Positions 43,930-53,731 of a stretch of 64,000 bases of DNA are shown here, one piece after another. A program made the position numbers and the translations under genes. The DNA is from Streptomyces chromofuscus (lineage in GTDB: Bacteria > Actinomycetota > Actinomycetes > Streptomycetales > Streptomycetaceae). Position 1 is the stretch's first letter; each line of letters opens with the position of its first letter. The DNA is taken from the NCBI RefSeq assembly GCF_015160875.1, contig NZ_CP063374.1, forward strand, positions 1,860,001 to 1,924,000, read 5' to 3'. The notes under the pieces were generated by a model. The model was not told the DNA's origin and did not search any database. It was given only the letters and a program-made list of their open reading frames with translations.

Positions 43930-44974
43930 CGCGCACGACCTGCGGCACCACGGCGACGCCGAGGTCCGCGACGACGGTGCGGCACTCGTCGACCTGGCCG
44001 TGAACGTCCGTGCGGACACTCCCCCGGCCTGGCTGCGGGAGGTGATCGCCGACTCGCTGGGCGGGCTCGCCGCGTATCCGGACGGGCGGCGCGCGCGGGC
44101 GGCGGTGGCGGCACGGCACGGAGTCGGCGTGGAGCGGGTGCTGCTGACGGCGGGGGCCGCCGAGGCGTTCGTGCTGCTGGCGCGGTCGTTGAAGGTACGT
44201 CACCCCGTGGTGGTGCACCCGCAGTTCACCGAGCCGGAGGCGGCGCTGCGCGACGCGGGGCACTCCGTCGACCGGGTGCTGCTGCGCGAGGAGGACGGTT
44301 TCCGGCTGGATGCGGCGGCCGTACCGGAGGACGCCGACCTGGTGGTGATCGGCAATCCGACGAACCCGACGTCGGTGCTGCACCCGGCGGCCGCCGTCGC
44401 CCGACTGGCCCGGCCGGGCCGGACGCTGGTCGTGGACGAGGCGTTCATGGACGCCGTGCCGGGTGAGCGGGAGGCGCTGGCCGGACGGACGGACGTCCCC
44501 GGGCTGGTCGTGCTGCGCAGCCTGACCAAGACGTGGGGCCTGGCCGGGCTGCGCGTCGGCTACGTCCTCGCCGCGCCGGAGACCGTGGCGGACCTCGAAC
44601 GCGCCCAGCCGCTGTGGCCCGTGTCCACGCCCGCGCTGGCCGCCACCGAGGCGTGCGTCGGGCCGCGGGCGCTGGCGGAGGCGGCGCACGCCGCGCACCG
44701 CGTCGCCGCCGACCGGGCCCACCTGGTAGCGGGCCTGTCGCGGATCACCGGGCTGCGGGTCGTGGAACCGGCCGAGGGTCCGTTCGTCCTCGTACGGCTG
44801 CCCCGGGCCGCCGACGTGCGCCGACGGCTGCGCGACCTGGGGTTCGCGGTGCGGCGCGGGGACACCTTCCCGGGGCTGGGTGGGGAGTGGCTGCGACTGG
44901 CGGTGCGGGACCGGGCGACGGCCGACTCGTTCCTGCGGGCGCTGGAACGGGCGGTGGCGTCGGCGGACGGCTGA
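43919..44974 (+). CDS. cobC: CobC/CobD-like PLP aminotransferase (threonine-phosphate decarboxylase family)
   Basis: A 351-residue fold-type I aminotransferase-like protein, similar to Rv2231c CobC. Landmarks: DLAVNVRADTPPAWLREV, GAAEAFVLLARSL, VIGNPTNPTSVLHP (Asn/Asp binding PLP), VVDEAFMD, and the PLP Lys in LRSLTKTWGLAGLRVGY (about residue 203). Homologues make (R)-1-amino-2-propanol phosphate or are annotated CobC; activity here is not assured. The gene overlaps cbiX by 11 bases and ends the cobalamin block. Confidence 0.86.
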   Translation: MPTDAHDLRHHGDAEVRDDGAALVDLAVNVRADTPPAWLREVIADSLGGLAAYPDGRRARAAVAARHGVGVERVLLTAGAAEAFVLLARSLKVRHPVVVHPQFTEPEAALRDAGHSVDRVLLREEDGFRLDAAAVPEDADLVVIGNPTNPTSVLHPAAAVARLARPGRTLVVDEAFMDAVPGEREALAGRTDVPGLVVLRSLTKTWGLAGLRVGYVLAAPETVADLERAQPLWPVSTPALAATEACVGPRALAEAAHAAHRVAADRAHLVAGLSRITGLRVVEPAEGPFVLVRLPRAADVRRRLRDLGFAVRRGDTFPGLGGEWLRLAVRDRATADSFLRALERAVASADG

Positions 44975-45012
44975 TCCGCCGGCGGGTGCGGCGAGGGCGG
45001 CCGGGAGCCGCC
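44961..45012. terminator. Stem-loops between cobC and the cell-wall protein gene
   Basis: CGGCGGA and TCCGCCG (44961-44981) form a 7-bp stem overlapping the cobC stop, and GGCGGC-CGGGA-GCCGCC follows (44996-45012). They lie between convergent genes and are moderate in strength. Confidence 0.5.
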
Positions 45013-45088
45013 GGTCCATGGCGCGCGGGCCCATGTCGTCGTCCGGCGTCGACACGGGCCACCGGGTGGCGCCTTCGCGCGCCTGCCC

Positions 45089-46018
45089 TCAGCCCCGGTT
45101 GCGGCGGGCCACGGCGACCGCTCCCCCGCCGGCCACGAGCAGCGCCAGGGCGCCGCCCACGACGTACGGCGTCATGGCGTTCCCGCCGGTCTTCGCGAGG
45201 CCGGCCTGTGCGGGAGCGCCCTGGGGCCGCACGTCGGTGACGGGGTCGGTGCCCGTGCCGGCGCTCGGGGCGGGGGACTCGGCGGCCGGCCCGGTCGGCG
45301 CCGGGGGTGCCTCGCAGGTCGCCTTCGCCAGGGTCACCGTGCCCCGCACCTCGGCGACGTTCAGCTTCAACGGGTCGACGGACACGGTCAGTTCGAGGGC
45401 GGTGGCGGCGGCCGTGCGGGTGGTCGTCTCCCGCTTCGACAGGTCCAGGCGCACCTCGCCCACGCCCGGCACCGTCACGTTCGTCGTCCCGCCGGCGGTG
45501 AGCGTGACCTTCTTGCCGAGCACGGTGGCGCCGGCCACGCTCGACTCGGCGACGGGCGCTTCGCCCGCGGCACAGGTCGCGGTCGACGTGACGGCCCCGA
45601 CCTCGATGAGCGACAGCAGTGGCAGTCCGGGCACGTGCAGCCGGGCGTTGGCCAGCCGGGTGCTGCCCTCCGCCTTCTCGGGCGTCACGGTCGCCTTCGC
45701 CTGCGCCACGTCGGCGCGCAGCACGCTGAACGGCTTTCCGCCGTCCACGCCTTCCAGTTGTGCGGTGAGCACGGTCTTCTCGGCGTTGCCGGGTGCCGAC
45801 ACCTCGTTGAGGGTGACGGCGAGCGGGACGTTGACGGTCTTGTTGAGCAGGGAGACGTCCAGCCCGGTGCGCAGGACGAGCGCGCTCGCGCGCCCCTGGT
45901 CGGGGGTCGCGTGCGCGGAGCCCGCGCCGGCCAGGGCCGCGGGACCGGCGGCGAGGACGGCGGCGGCCGCGAGCGCGACCGGACGACGTGCGGGCATACG
46001 GGAGTTGGTGCCGTTCAC
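45089..46018 (-). CDS. SCO1860-type LAxTG cell-wall anchored protein
   Basis: A 309-residue exported protein. A signal peptide (PVALAAAAVLAAGPAALAGA, then HA-T cleavage zone) is followed by a beta-rich body and a Thr/Pro/Ala stalk. The C-terminus has the sortase motif LAKTG, a hydrophobic helix (YVVGGALALLVAGGGAVAVA) and the basic tail RRNRG. Streptomyces sortases normally prefer LAxTG; here Lys replaces the more common Glu. The GTG at 46018 is chosen for the GGGGGG about nine bases upstream; an ATG at 45997 is the alternative but has no Shine-Dalgarno. Function of the body unknown. Confidence 0.83.
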   Translation of the reverse strand: MNGTNSRMPARRPVALAAAAVLAAGPAALAGAGSAHATPDQGRASALVLRTGLDVSLLNKTVNVPLAVTLNEVSAPGNAEKTVLTAQLEGVDGGKPFSVLRADVAQAKATVTPEKAEGSTRLANARLHVPGLPLLSLIEVGAVTSTATCAAGEAPVAESSVAGATVLGKKVTLTAGGTTNVTVPGVGEVRLDLSKRETTTRTAAATALELTVSVDPLKLNVAEVRGTVTLAKATCEAPPAPTGPAAESPAPSAGTGTDPVTDVRPQGAPAQAGLAKTGGNAMTPYVVGGALALLVAGGGAVAVARRNRG

Positions 46019-46299
46019 GGTGGTGGGACCCCCCAGAAGAGTGACGCTTGGGACCCAGAAAGAATTACGCACTGAGAGTGAACGGGAAGCGATCCTGCGT
46101 CACTTCACCCCATCGGGGGGTTTCTGTGAACGAGTTCGATTTCCCGGCACAGATGTCCCCCCCGACCGTCGCTCGTTCAACGACCCCGGCCCGCACGCCG
46201 GCCCTCCGACGGGCGACGGGCCACGAGCGCTCCTATGCTGAGGTAAAGGGCCTTGCGGCCCAGGTCGCGGGCCTCTCCTCGTCGTGCTGGGAGCAGTCC

Positions 46300-47547
46300 A
46301 TGAGGCGATCGTGCCGACGACTGCGCAGGGGGGCCGTCACCGCGGCGGCGGTGGGGGCACTCGTGGTGCCCCTCGCGGGCGGACCCGCCCTCGGGGCGCC
46401 CGACTCCGCACCGGCCGTCGCCGGACAACCCTCGCCCTCCCCGTCGCCCTCGGACGGTTTCCGCGCGCTGACCCCCGAGGTGAAACAGCAGGTCGACCGG
46501 GCCGTGCAGCAGGTCATGCGCGACGCGGACATCCCCGGCGTGACCGTGGGCATCTGGACCCCCGACAAGGGCAGCCACGTACGGTCGTTCGGCGTCGCCG
46601 ACAAGGAGACCGGCCGGCCGATGTCGCCCAACCTGTACATGCGGATCGGCAGCGAGACCAAGACCTTCACCGTGACGGCCCTGCTGAAGCTGGTCGACGA
46701 GGGCAAGGTCGGCCTCGACGACACCATCGGCGAGTACGTCGACGGCGTGCCCAACGGTGACGAGATCACCCTGCGCCAGCTGGCCGGGATGCGCAGCGGG
46801 CTCTTCAACTACTCCGAGGACCCGGACTTCTTCAAGGCGCTGACGTCCGATCCCGAGCGGCCGTTCACCCCGCAACAGCTGCTCGACTACGCCTTCGAGC
46901 ACCCGGTGCTGTTCCAGCCGGGCGAGGAGTTCTCCTACTCCAACACCAACCTGATCCTGCTCGGACTGGTCGTCGAACAGGTCGGGGGCCGGCCGCTGCA
47001 GGACTACATCCGGGACAACGTGCTGCGGCCGGCCGGCATGGACCGCACGGTCTTCCCGACCGACGCGGCGTTCCCGCGCCCGCACGCCCAGGGCTACACG
47101 AACCAGACCGCGGACGGGAAGGTCGCCGACAGCACCGACTGGAACCCCTCCTGGGGCTGGGCGGCCGGCGCGATGATCTCCACGCTGGAGGACCTGCGCG
47201 TCTGGGCGCCGACCGTCGCCACCGGCGTCCTGCCCGACGGCGAGACCCTGATCAGCCCCGACACGCAGAAGCAGCGGCTCGACACCCCGCCCACCTCGAT
47301 CCCGGGCACCGGGTACGGACTGGGCGTCTTCGACGTCCAGGGCTGGATCGGGCACAACGGCTCCCTGCCGGGCTACGAGTCCCTGACCATCTACCTGCCG
47401 TCGGCCCGGGCCACCCTGGTGGTGCTGCTGAACACGGACATCGGCAAGGACAACGAGGAGCCCAGCACGCTCCTGGGCGACGCGATCACGAGGATCGTCA
47501 GCCCGCGGAACGTGTTCGACCTGCCGGCGCAGCCCGCCGCTCGATGA
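46300..47547 (+). CDS. Secreted serine hydrolase of the beta-lactamase/D-Ala-D-Ala carboxypeptidase family
   Basis: A 415-residue exported protein: signal peptide (residues 1-32, cleavage near GAPDS), Ser/Pro linker, then a penicillin-binding-type fold. Catalytic motifs are SETK (Ser118 and Lys121), YSN (213-215) and HNGSLPGY, the latter at the KTG position. The sequence resembles Streptomyces D-alanyl-D-alanine carboxypeptidases and class C beta-lactamase relatives; which reaction it performs is not certain. ATG at 46300 with GGGAG nine bases upstream. Divergent from the cell-wall protein gene. Confidence 0.88.
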   Translation: MRRSCRRLRRGAVTAAAVGALVVPLAGGPALGAPDSAPAVAGQPSPSPSPSDGFRALTPEVKQQVDRAVQQVMRDADIPGVTVGIWTPDKGSHVRSFGVADKETGRPMSPNLYMRIGSETKTFTVTALLKLVDEGKVGLDDTIGEYVDGVPNGDEITLRQLAGMRSGLFNYSEDPDFFKALTSDPERPFTPQQLLDYAFEHPVLFQPGEEFSYSNTNLILLGLVVEQVGGRPLQDYIRDNVLRPAGMDRTVFPTDAAFPRPHAQGYTNQTADGKVADSTDWNPSWGWAAGAMISTLEDLRVWAPTVATGVLPDGETLISPDTQKQRLDTPPTSIPGTGYGLGVFDVQGWIGHNGSLPGYESLTIYLPSARATLVVLLNTDIGKDNEEPSTLLGDAITRIVSPRNVFDLPAQPAAR

Positions 47548-47565
47548 CCGCTCGGCGCGGCCGTC

Positions 47566-48651
47566 TCAGCCGACGACGCGCCCGTTCAGCACCACCGCCC
47601 GCGGCGCCGCGAGTGCCCGTACGTCCGCCCGTGGGTCGTTCCCGTACACCACCAGGTCGGCCGGTGCGCCCTCGTCGAGGCCGGGGCGCCCCAGCCACGT
47701 GCGGGCCGCCCAGGTCGCCGCCGACAGGGCCTCGAGCGGCGGGATGCCGGCGGTGACCAGTTCCGCCACCTCGGCCGCCGCCAGACCGTGCGCCAGCGAG
47801 CCGCCCGCGTCCGTGCCGACGTACACCGCGATCCCCGCGTCGTGGGCGTTGCGGACGGTGTCGTAGCGGCGTTCGTGGAGCCGGCGCATATGGGCCGACC
47901 AGCGGGGGAACCTGGCCTCGCCGCCGGCGGCCAGCTGCGGGAAGGTGGCGATGTTCACCAGGGTCGGGACGATCGCGACGCCGCGCGCGGCGAAGAGGGG
48001 GATCAGGTCGTCCGTGAGGCCGGTGGCGTGCTCGACGCAGTCGATGCCCGCCTCGACCAGGTCCCTCAGGGAGTCCTCGGCGAAGCAGTGCGCGGTCACG
48101 CGGGCGCCCAGGCGGTGGGCCTCGGCGATCGCCGCCTCGACCGCGTCCCTGGGCCAGCAGGCCGACAGATCGCCGAGGTCCCGGTCGATCCAGTCGCCGA
48201 CCAGCTTGACCCAGCCGTCGCCGCGGCGGGCCTCCCGGGCGACGTGGGCGACCAGCTCCTCCGGCTCGATCTCGTGGGCGTAGTTGCGGATGTAGCGGCG
48301 GGTGCGGGCGATGTGGCGTCCGGCACGGATGATCTTCGGCAGGTCCTCGCGGTCGTCGACCCAGCGGGTGTCCGAGGGCGAGCCCGCGTCGCGGATCAGC
48401 AGGGTGCCGGCGTCGCGGTCGGTGAGGGCCTGTTTCTCCGCGACGTCCCGTGGGACCGCGCCGTGCGCGTCGAGGCCCACGTGGCAGTGCGCGTCGACCA
48501 GGCCGGGGAGGGCCCAGCCGTGGAGGGTCTGCACGTCGTGGGCGCCCACGGGGCGGTCGTGGGAGATCCGTCCGTCGATCAGCCACAGTTCGTCGCGGAC
48601 GTCCTCGGGGCCCACGAGGACGCGGCCCTTCACGTGCAGCACTTCGCTCAT
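47566..48651 (-). CDS. Amidohydrolase family protein
   Basis: A 361-residue metal-dependent hydrolase with a composite beta-sandwich and TIM barrel. Metal ligands: DAHCHVGL (His55, His57), a carboxylated-Lys candidate in WVKLVGDWID, His in TAHCFAEDS, His in CVEHATG, and Asp in VYVGTDAGGS. These define a binuclear imidazolonepropionase/prolidase-like amidohydrolase. Substrate unknown. Start chosen at the second in-frame ATG (48651), which begins MSEVLHVKG, the family-like N-terminal strand. Confidence 0.88.
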   Translation of the reverse strand: MSEVLHVKGRVLVGPEDVRDELWLIDGRISHDRPVGAHDVQTLHGWALPGLVDAHCHVGLDAHGAVPRDVAEKQALTDRDAGTLLIRDAGSPSDTRWVDDREDLPKIIRAGRHIARTRRYIRNYAHEIEPEELVAHVAREARRGDGWVKLVGDWIDRDLGDLSACWPRDAVEAAIAEAHRLGARVTAHCFAEDSLRDLVEAGIDCVEHATGLTDDLIPLFAARGVAIVPTLVNIATFPQLAAGGEARFPRWSAHMRRLHERRYDTVRNAHDAGIAVYVGTDAGGSLAHGLAAAEVAELVTAGIPPLEALSAATWAARTWLGRPGLDEGAPADLVVYGNDPRADVRALAAPRAVVLNGRVVG

Positions 48652-48758
48652 GTACCGCACCCTAACGCCGCCCGCCGGACCGGTTTCCGGGTACGGGGCG
48701 TACGAGGCCGCCCGCGCCCACGTCGCGTGAGCCGCACCGTGTCACGGCCCCGCGCCGC

Positions 48759-49532
48759 TCAACCGGCGTTGTTCTCCTCCACGTCCGCCATGGCCGGATC
48801 GAGGAGCCGGGACAGGAAGTGGCGCGTGCGCTCGTGCCGCGGGTTGGCGATCACCTGCTCGGGCGTGCCGTCCTCGACGATCACGCCCCCGTCCATGAAG
48901 ACGACGCGGTCGGCCACCTCGCGCGCGAACGTCATCTCGTGGGTGACGACCATCATCGTCATGCCCTCCTGGGCGAGCATGCGCATGACGGCCAGGACGT
49001 CCCCGACCAGCTCCGGGTCGAGGGCGGAGGTCGGCTCGTCGAACAGCATGACCTCCGGGCCCATCGCCAGGGCGCGGGCGATGGCGACGCGCTGCTGCTG
49101 ACCGCCGGAGAGTGACGAGGGGTACGCGTTCGCCTTCTCGGCGAGGCCCACCCGCCGCAGGTTCTCCGCGGCCACCTGCGCGGCCCGCGCCTTGTCCCGC
49201 CGCAGCACGCGGCGCTGCGGCAGCGTGAGGTTCTCGGTCACCGTGAGGTGCGGGAAGAGGTTGAAATGCTGGAAGACCATGCCGATGCGGCGGCGTACGG
49301 CGTCGATGTCGACGTCGGGGTCGGTGACCTCGGTGCCGCCGACGAGGACCTGCCCCTTGGTCGGCTCCTCCAGCAGGTTCACGCAGCGCAGCAGCGTCGA
49401 CTTGCCGGAGCCGGAGGGGCCGATGACGCAGACGACCTCGCCCTGGCCGATCTCCAGGTCGATGCCGCGCAGGACGTGGTTGTCGCCGAAGGACTTGTGC
49501 AGGTCGCGGATCTGGATCTCGGGTCGGCTCAT
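48759..49532 (-). CDS. Polar amino-acid ABC transporter, ATP-binding protein
   Basis: A 257-residue ABC ATPase of the GlnQ/HisP type. Walker [10 protein letters not shown] (38-46), Q-loop [12 protein letters not shown], signature [15 protein letters not shown], Walker [15 protein letters not shown] and switch His in VVTHEMTFA are all intact. The ATG at 49532 overlaps the permease stop by four bases. It is the last gene of a binding protein-permease-ATPase operon. Confidence 0.93.
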   Translation of the reverse strand: MSRPEIQIRDLHKSFGDNHVLRGIDLEIGQGEVVCVIGPSGSGKSTLLRCVNLLEEPTKGQVLVGGTEVTDPDVDIDAVRRRIGMVFQHFNLFPHLTVTENLTLPQRRVLRRDKARAAQVAAENLRRVGLAEKANAYPSSLSGGQQQRVAIARALAMGPEVMLFDEPTSALDPELVGDVLAVMRMLAQEGMTMMVVTHEMTFAREVADRVVFMDGGVIVEDGTPEQVIANPRHERTRHFLSRLLDPAMADVEENNAG

Positions 49533-50365
49533 TTCACGGCCTCCTGGGCCTTCGCCTCCATGCGGCGTACGACGAAGCCGAGCGGGACCGTCACCAGCAG
49601 GTAGCACAGGCCGGCGACCAGGATCGGCGTGGAGTTGGCGGTCTGGCTGGCCAGGTCACGGCCGAACTTGGACAGCTCCCGCTCCGCCAGGGTGACACCG
49701 AGGAAGAGCACCAGCGAGGAGTCCTTGAACAGCAGGACGAGTTCGTTGGTGAGCGGCGGCAGGATGATCCGGAAGGCCTGCGGGAGGATGATCGAGACCA
49801 TCGCGCGGGCCGGTGAGAAGCCCAGCGAACGGGCGGCCTCCATCTGCCCCTTGGGCACCGCCTGGATGCCCGCGCGGAACGTCTCCGCCATGTACGCCGC
49901 CGCCACGAGGCCGAGCGCGAGGGCGACCTTGCCGTAGGTGCCGCCGGGGATCTCCACGCCCGGGAAGGCGAGCGGCACGGCCACGCCGATGAAGATGAAG
50001 ATCAGCAGGGCGGGCAGGCCGCGGAAGATCTCGATGTAGACGCCCGCGACCCAGCGGTAGGGGCCGACGGACGACAGCCGCATCAGCGCGAGGACCATGC
50101 CGAGCACCAGGCCGACGGCGAAGCCGGAGACGGTGTAGAGCACCGTGTTCTTCAGCGCCAGCGTGATGACGTCGGGGAACATCTGCCGGGCGATGTCGCC
50201 CTGGGCGAACTGGTTGGCCAGCCGGTCCCAGTCGGCGCCGACCGCGAGTGCGATCAGGGCGCCGACGAAGACGACGTACTGGGCCCCCCGGGACAGGCTG
50301 CGCTTCTGGCGCCGCGTCAGCCCCTTCTTCCGGGGCTGGACCCCGGCCTTGGAGGCGTCGGTCAT
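49529..50365 (-). CDS. Polar amino-acid ABC transporter, permease
   Basis: A 278-residue membrane protein of the HisM/GlnP type with about five to six helices. The ABC-coupling EAA motif is present: [21 protein letters not shown] charged cytosolic N-terminus ([14 protein letters not shown]) precedes the first helix. A single permease gene suggests a homodimer. ATGA overlaps on both sides. Substrate uptake (Glu/Gln/His or similar) cannot be fixed by sequence. Confidence 0.92.
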   Translation of the reverse strand: MTDASKAGVQPRKKGLTRRQKRSLSRGAQYVVFVGALIALAVGADWDRLANQFAQGDIARQMFPDVITLALKNTVLYTVSGFAVGLVLGMVLALMRLSSVGPYRWVAGVYIEIFRGLPALLIFIFIGVAVPLAFPGVEIPGGTYGKVALALGLVAAAYMAETFRAGIQAVPKGQMEAARSLGFSPARAMVSIILPQAFRIILPPLTNELVLLFKDSSLVLFLGVTLAERELSKFGRDLASQTANSTPILVAGLCYLLVTVPLGFVVRRMEAKAQEAVK

Positions 50366-51213
50366 GAGGCGGTGGGCGACGGGGAGGCGGCGGACTCCTC
50401 GTACGGGCCGATCCACTGCTCGTACAGCTTCTTGTAGGTGCCGTCGGCCTTGGCGTCGGCGAGCGCCTTGTTGACGGCCGCGAGGAGCTCGCTGTTGCCC
50501 TTCTTCACCGTGATGCCGTACTGCTCACCGGTGTTGACCTGCTCGGCGACCTGGAACGCGGCCGCGTTGGCCTTGTCCTTCAGCCAGCCCTGCACGACCG
50601 GGTAGTCGATGACGACGGCCTCGACCTGGCCGGTGCGCAGGCCGTTGAGCACGGCGTCGGAGGACTCGAAGGAGACCGGGTCGAGGCCCTGGCTCTTGGC
50701 GTAGTCCTCGCCGGTGGTCTGCGCCTGGGCGCCGACCTTCTTGCCCTTGAGGCCGTCGAACGACGTGATGCCGCTGTTCTTGTCGACCAGCACGGCCTGG
50801 GTGGCCTCGAAGTACGGGTCGGAGAAGTCGACGTTCTTCTTGCGCTCCTCGGTGATGGTCATGCCGGCGGCGGCCAGGTCGCACTCGCCGGAGTTGAGGA
50901 ACGCGCCGGTCTTGAAGTTCTCGAACGGCGTGTCGAGGATCTGCTGTTTGACCCCGAGGTCCTCGGCGACCAGGTCGACGAGGGCGACGTCGAAGCCCTG
51001 CACCTTGCCGTCGATCTCCGACTGGAAGGGCGGGTAGGGCAGGTGGGTGCAGGTGGTGAGCTGACCGGCCTTGACGAGTTCGACCCCGCCGGCGGCGGTC
51101 TTCGCAGCGCTGCCGCCGTCGCCGTCCGACGAGCAGCCGGCGACCAGCACCAGCCCGGCCGTCGCGGTGGTGGCGGCCAGTATGCGGGCCCGGCGCCCGA
51201 GGACCGTGTTCAC
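50362..51213 (-). CDS. Amino-acid ABC transporter, substrate-binding lipoprotein
   Basis: A 283-residue extracellular binding protein of family 3 (SBP_bac_3). The signal peptide ends in the lipobox LVAGC (Cys27), and the mature part shows typical elements: FQSEIDGKVQGFDVALVDLV, CDLAAAGMTITEERKKNVDFS, GKKVGAQAQTTGEDYA. A GTG start preceded by AGGAGG at seven bases. First gene of the operon; a consensus-like promoter lies just upstream. Confidence 0.93.
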   Translation of the reverse strand: MNTVLGRRARILAATTATAGLVLVAGCSSDGDGGSAAKTAAGGVELVKAGQLTTCTHLPYPPFQSEIDGKVQGFDVALVDLVAEDLGVKQQILDTPFENFKTGAFLNSGECDLAAAGMTITEERKKNVDFSDPYFEATQAVLVDKNSGITSFDGLKGKKVGAQAQTTGEDYAKSQGLDPVSFESSDAVLNGLRTGQVEAVVIDYPVVQGWLKDKANAAAFQVAEQVNTGEQYGITVKKGNSELLAAVNKALADAKADGTYKKLYEQWIGPYEESAASPSPTAS

Positions 51214-51246
51214 GGGGAACCTCCTGTGAGGGAACTTTGGGATCCG

Positions 51247-51274
51247 ATTATAAGGAGACCTTTGGGGTGCTCAA
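51247..51274 (-). promoter_or_regulatory. Near-consensus promoter of the amino-acid ABC transporter operon
   Basis: On the minus strand TTGAGC (-35, plus-strand 51269-51274) is separated by 16 bases from a perfect TATAAT (-10, plus-strand 51247-51252). Transcription would start near 51240, giving a leader of about 27 bases to the GTG. A perfect -10 hexamer in this AT-poor genome is noteworthy. Confidence 0.65.
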
Positions 51275-51366
51275 AACAAACCCATGGCCATGGAGGGGGT
51301 GCGGCCTGAGAAGTCGCCGGTGATCGTGGGCGACCGCGCGGAGTTAGGCTCGACGGCGTCGATCCC

Positions 51367-52488
51367 GTGACCGAAGAGAGCACCGCCGTGACCCACCCCT
51401 TCCTGGACCTGCCCCCGCTGAGCGCCGCGCACTTCGCCTCGATCGAGGACCGGGTGGCCCGGCTGCTGGACACCCGGCAGGACGTCGTGATCATGCAGGG
51501 CGAGGCGCTGCTGCCACTGGAGGGCGCGATCCGCGCCACGGCGGGTCCGGGAACGGTGGCGCTGAACGTGATCACGGGTCCGTACGGGCAGACCTTCGGC
51601 GACTGGCTGCGGGACTGCGGGGCCACGGTGCACGACCTCGCGGTGCCGTTCCACACCGCGGTCACGGCGGCGCAGATCCGGCAGGCCTTCGCCGAGCACC
51701 CGGGGATCGACTTCGTGTCGCTGGTGCACGCGGAGGCGGCGACCGGCAACACCAACCCGGTCGCGGAGATCGGTGCGGCGGTACGGGAGCAGGGTGCGCT
51801 GTTCTACCTCGACGCCGTCGCCTCCGTGGGCGCCGAGCCGGTGCTGCCCGACGCGTGGGGCGTGGACCTGTGCGTGATCGGGGCGCAGAAGGCGATGGGC
51901 GGGCCCGCCGGGGTGTCGGCGGTGTCGGTGAGCGAGCGGGCGTGGGCCCGGATGGCGGCGAACCCGCGGGCGCCGCGCCGCTCGTACCTGTCGCTGCTGG
52001 ACTGGAAGGAGCGCTGGGTCGACGCCGGCCGCAAGGCGCTGCTGCACGCGCCCGCCCAGTTGGAGATGCTGGCCCTCGAGGCGTGCGTCGAGCGCATCGA
52101 GGCGGAGGGGCTGCGGACGGTGATGTCCCGCCACGCGTCCGCGGCGGCGGCGACCCGCGCGGGGGCGCTCGCGCTGGGCGGGGGCCTGGAGCCGTACGTC
52201 CACGAGGCCTCGGAGGCGGCGCCGGTGGCGACGACCCTGCGGGCCCCGGCCGGCGTCGTGGCCTCCGAGCTGGTCGCCCGTGCCCTGGCCACCGATCCCG
52301 CGCTGCCGCTGGCCGCGGGCGGTGGGGCGTTGGCCGGGGAGATGATCCGCGTCAACCACTACGGCCCTGACGCGACGCCGGGCGCGGTCCAGGCGAGCCT
52401 GGCGGCGCTGGGGGCGGCCCTGTCGGAGAAGGGGCTGACGGTGGACCTGGAAGCGGGACGCGGGGCGGCGGAGCGGGCCTGGCGCTGA
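51367..52488 (+). CDS. Class V PLP-dependent aminotransferase (serine/alanine-glyoxylate-like)
   Basis: A 373-residue fold-type I enzyme. The PLP Lys is Lys175 in [19 protein letters not shown], with the upstream Asp in [15 protein letters not shown] and the early [15 protein letters not shown] loop. It resembles serine-glyoxylate or pyridoxamine-pyruvate aminotransferases; the substrate is unknown. Start is a GTG at 51367. It diverges from the amino-acid ABC transporter and could act in the catabolism of the imported compound (inference). Confidence 0.87.
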   Translation: MTEESTAVTHPFLDLPPLSAAHFASIEDRVARLLDTRQDVVIMQGEALLPLEGAIRATAGPGTVALNVITGPYGQTFGDWLRDCGATVHDLAVPFHTAVTAAQIRQAFAEHPGIDFVSLVHAEAATGNTNPVAEIGAAVREQGALFYLDAVASVGAEPVLPDAWGVDLCVIGAQKAMGGPAGVSAVSVSERAWARMAANPRAPRRSYLSLLDWKERWVDAGRKALLHAPAQLEMLALEACVERIEAEGLRTVMSRHASAAAATRAGALALGGGLEPYVHEASEAAPVATTLRAPAGVVASELVARALATDPALPLAAGGGALAGEMIRVNHYGPDATPGAVQASLAALGAALSEKGLTVDLEAGRGAAERAWR

Positions 52489-52539
52489 GGGCTTCGCGGG
52501 GGGCGGGGGGGGCTCTGCAGGGTGCGGGTCGTTCTGCGG

Positions 52540-52959
52540 GTGCGGGTCGTCGGTGGTCGGTCGCACAGTTCCCCGCGCCCCCGAGGACACGGGCGCGGGC
52601 CGCTTTTCGGGTGCGGGTCGTCGGTGGCCGGTCGCGCAGTTCCCCGCGCCCCCGAGGACACGGGCGCGGCCGCTTTTCGGGTGCCGGCCGTCCGTGGTCT
52701 GTCGCGCAGTTCCCCGCGCCCCGAGGACACGGGCGCGGCCGCTTTTCGGGTGCCGGCCGTCCGTGGTCTGTCGCGCAGTTCCCCGCGCCCCCGAGGACAC
52801 GGGCGCGGACCGCATTTCGGGTGCCGGCCGTCCGTGGCCGGTCGCACAGTTCCCCGCGCCCCCGAGGACACGGGCGCGGACCGCATTTCGGGTGCCGGCC
52901 GTCCGAGGCCGGTCGCACAGTTCCCCGCGCCCCCGAGGACACGGGCGCGGGCCGTCCGT
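52540..52959. repeat. Six tandem copies of a ~71-bp GC-rich repeat
   Basis: Units begin GTGCSGGYCGTCSGTGG and contain CAGTTCCCCGCGCCCCCGAG, followed by GACACGGGCGCGG and TTTTCGG or ATTTCGG. Start positions are 52540, 52611, 52681, 52750, 52821 and 52892; unit lengths are 71, 70, 69, 71, 71 and a partial last unit. Each contains CGCGCCC-N10-GGGCGCG, able to form a hairpin. Because the length is not a multiple of three, ORFs across the array are artefacts. It fills the gap between the aminotransferase and the DinB gene. Confidence 0.92.
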
Positions 52960-53033
52960 TGTCGGGCGTGCCGTTTCCCGCGTTCCTGAGGGGGGCGGGC
53001 GGTGTTGTCGGTGGGCGCTGGCATGCTCGGCGT

Positions 53034-53570
53034 ATGACTTCGCATCCTTCCGACAGTCGTCCGGTGCTTCCCGACGGGCGTGAAGTGCCGTACATGACCG
53101 GCGACGAGCGGGCCATGCTGGAGAGCTGGCTCGACTTCCACCGCTCCACGCTGGAGTTGAAGTGCCGCGGGCTGGACGACGTCCAGGTGCGCCTCGCCTC
53201 GGCCGAACCGTCGTCGCTCACCCTGCTCGGGCTCGTGCAGCACCTTGCGGAGGTCGAGCGGAACTGGTTCCAGCGGGTGTTCGCCGGCCTCGACGTGCCG
53301 CCGGTGCACGAGGACGAGACCGGCTACGCCCTGCACCCGGACCGCGGCCTGGACGAGGCGCTCACGATCTGGCACCGGGAGATCGCGCGTGGCCGGGAGA
53401 TCTGCGCCGGGCGGTCGCTGGACGACACCGGACGCCTCGTCGACGGCCCGGTGGCCGGCATGGAGGTGAGTCTGCGCTGGGTGCTCATCCATCTGATCGA
53501 GGAGTACGCCCGGCACAACGGTCACGCCGACATCCTCCGCGAGCGTATCGACGGTGTGACCGGAACCTGA
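53034..53570 (+). CDS. DinB/DUF664-like protein
   Basis: A 178-residue protein with a DinB-type four-helix bundle: [35 protein letters not shown] with the metal-ligand His (HLAEVE), and the C-terminal [20 protein letters not shown], the last two His being the usual metal site. Actinobacterial relatives include mycothiol-dependent enzymes; no specific activity can be assigned. ATG at 53034. Separated from ectA by a regulatory gap. Confidence 0.8.
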   Translation: MTSHPSDSRPVLPDGREVPYMTGDERAMLESWLDFHRSTLELKCRGLDDVQVRLASAEPSSLTLLGLVQHLAEVERNWFQRVFAGLDVPPVHEDETGYALHPDRGLDEALTIWHREIARGREICAGRSLDDTGRLVDGPVAGMEVSLRWVLIHLIEEYARHNGHADILRERIDGVTGT

Positions 53571-53731
53571 ATTCCACGCGATAAGCGGGCATTCTCCGGC
53601 CCCCAATTTCCATAACGTTATCCGATGCGGCTATCCCGTCTTCTTCTGCCCGGTTTTCTTCGCCCTAAACGCAAAGGTTTCGCGAACGCCGAGTGGTGCG
53701 TTCCGGGTGGATCTCGTGAGGGTTACACGGC

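Noticed and set aside
52540-52959. CRISPR array
   Set aside because: There are no unique spacers between repeats; the units are contiguous tandem copies, and no cas genes are near.
52359-53606. Several ORFs crossing the 71-bp repeat array on both strands
   Set aside because: They repeat the same shifted peptides only because the unit length is not a multiple of three; no start or conserved domain fits.
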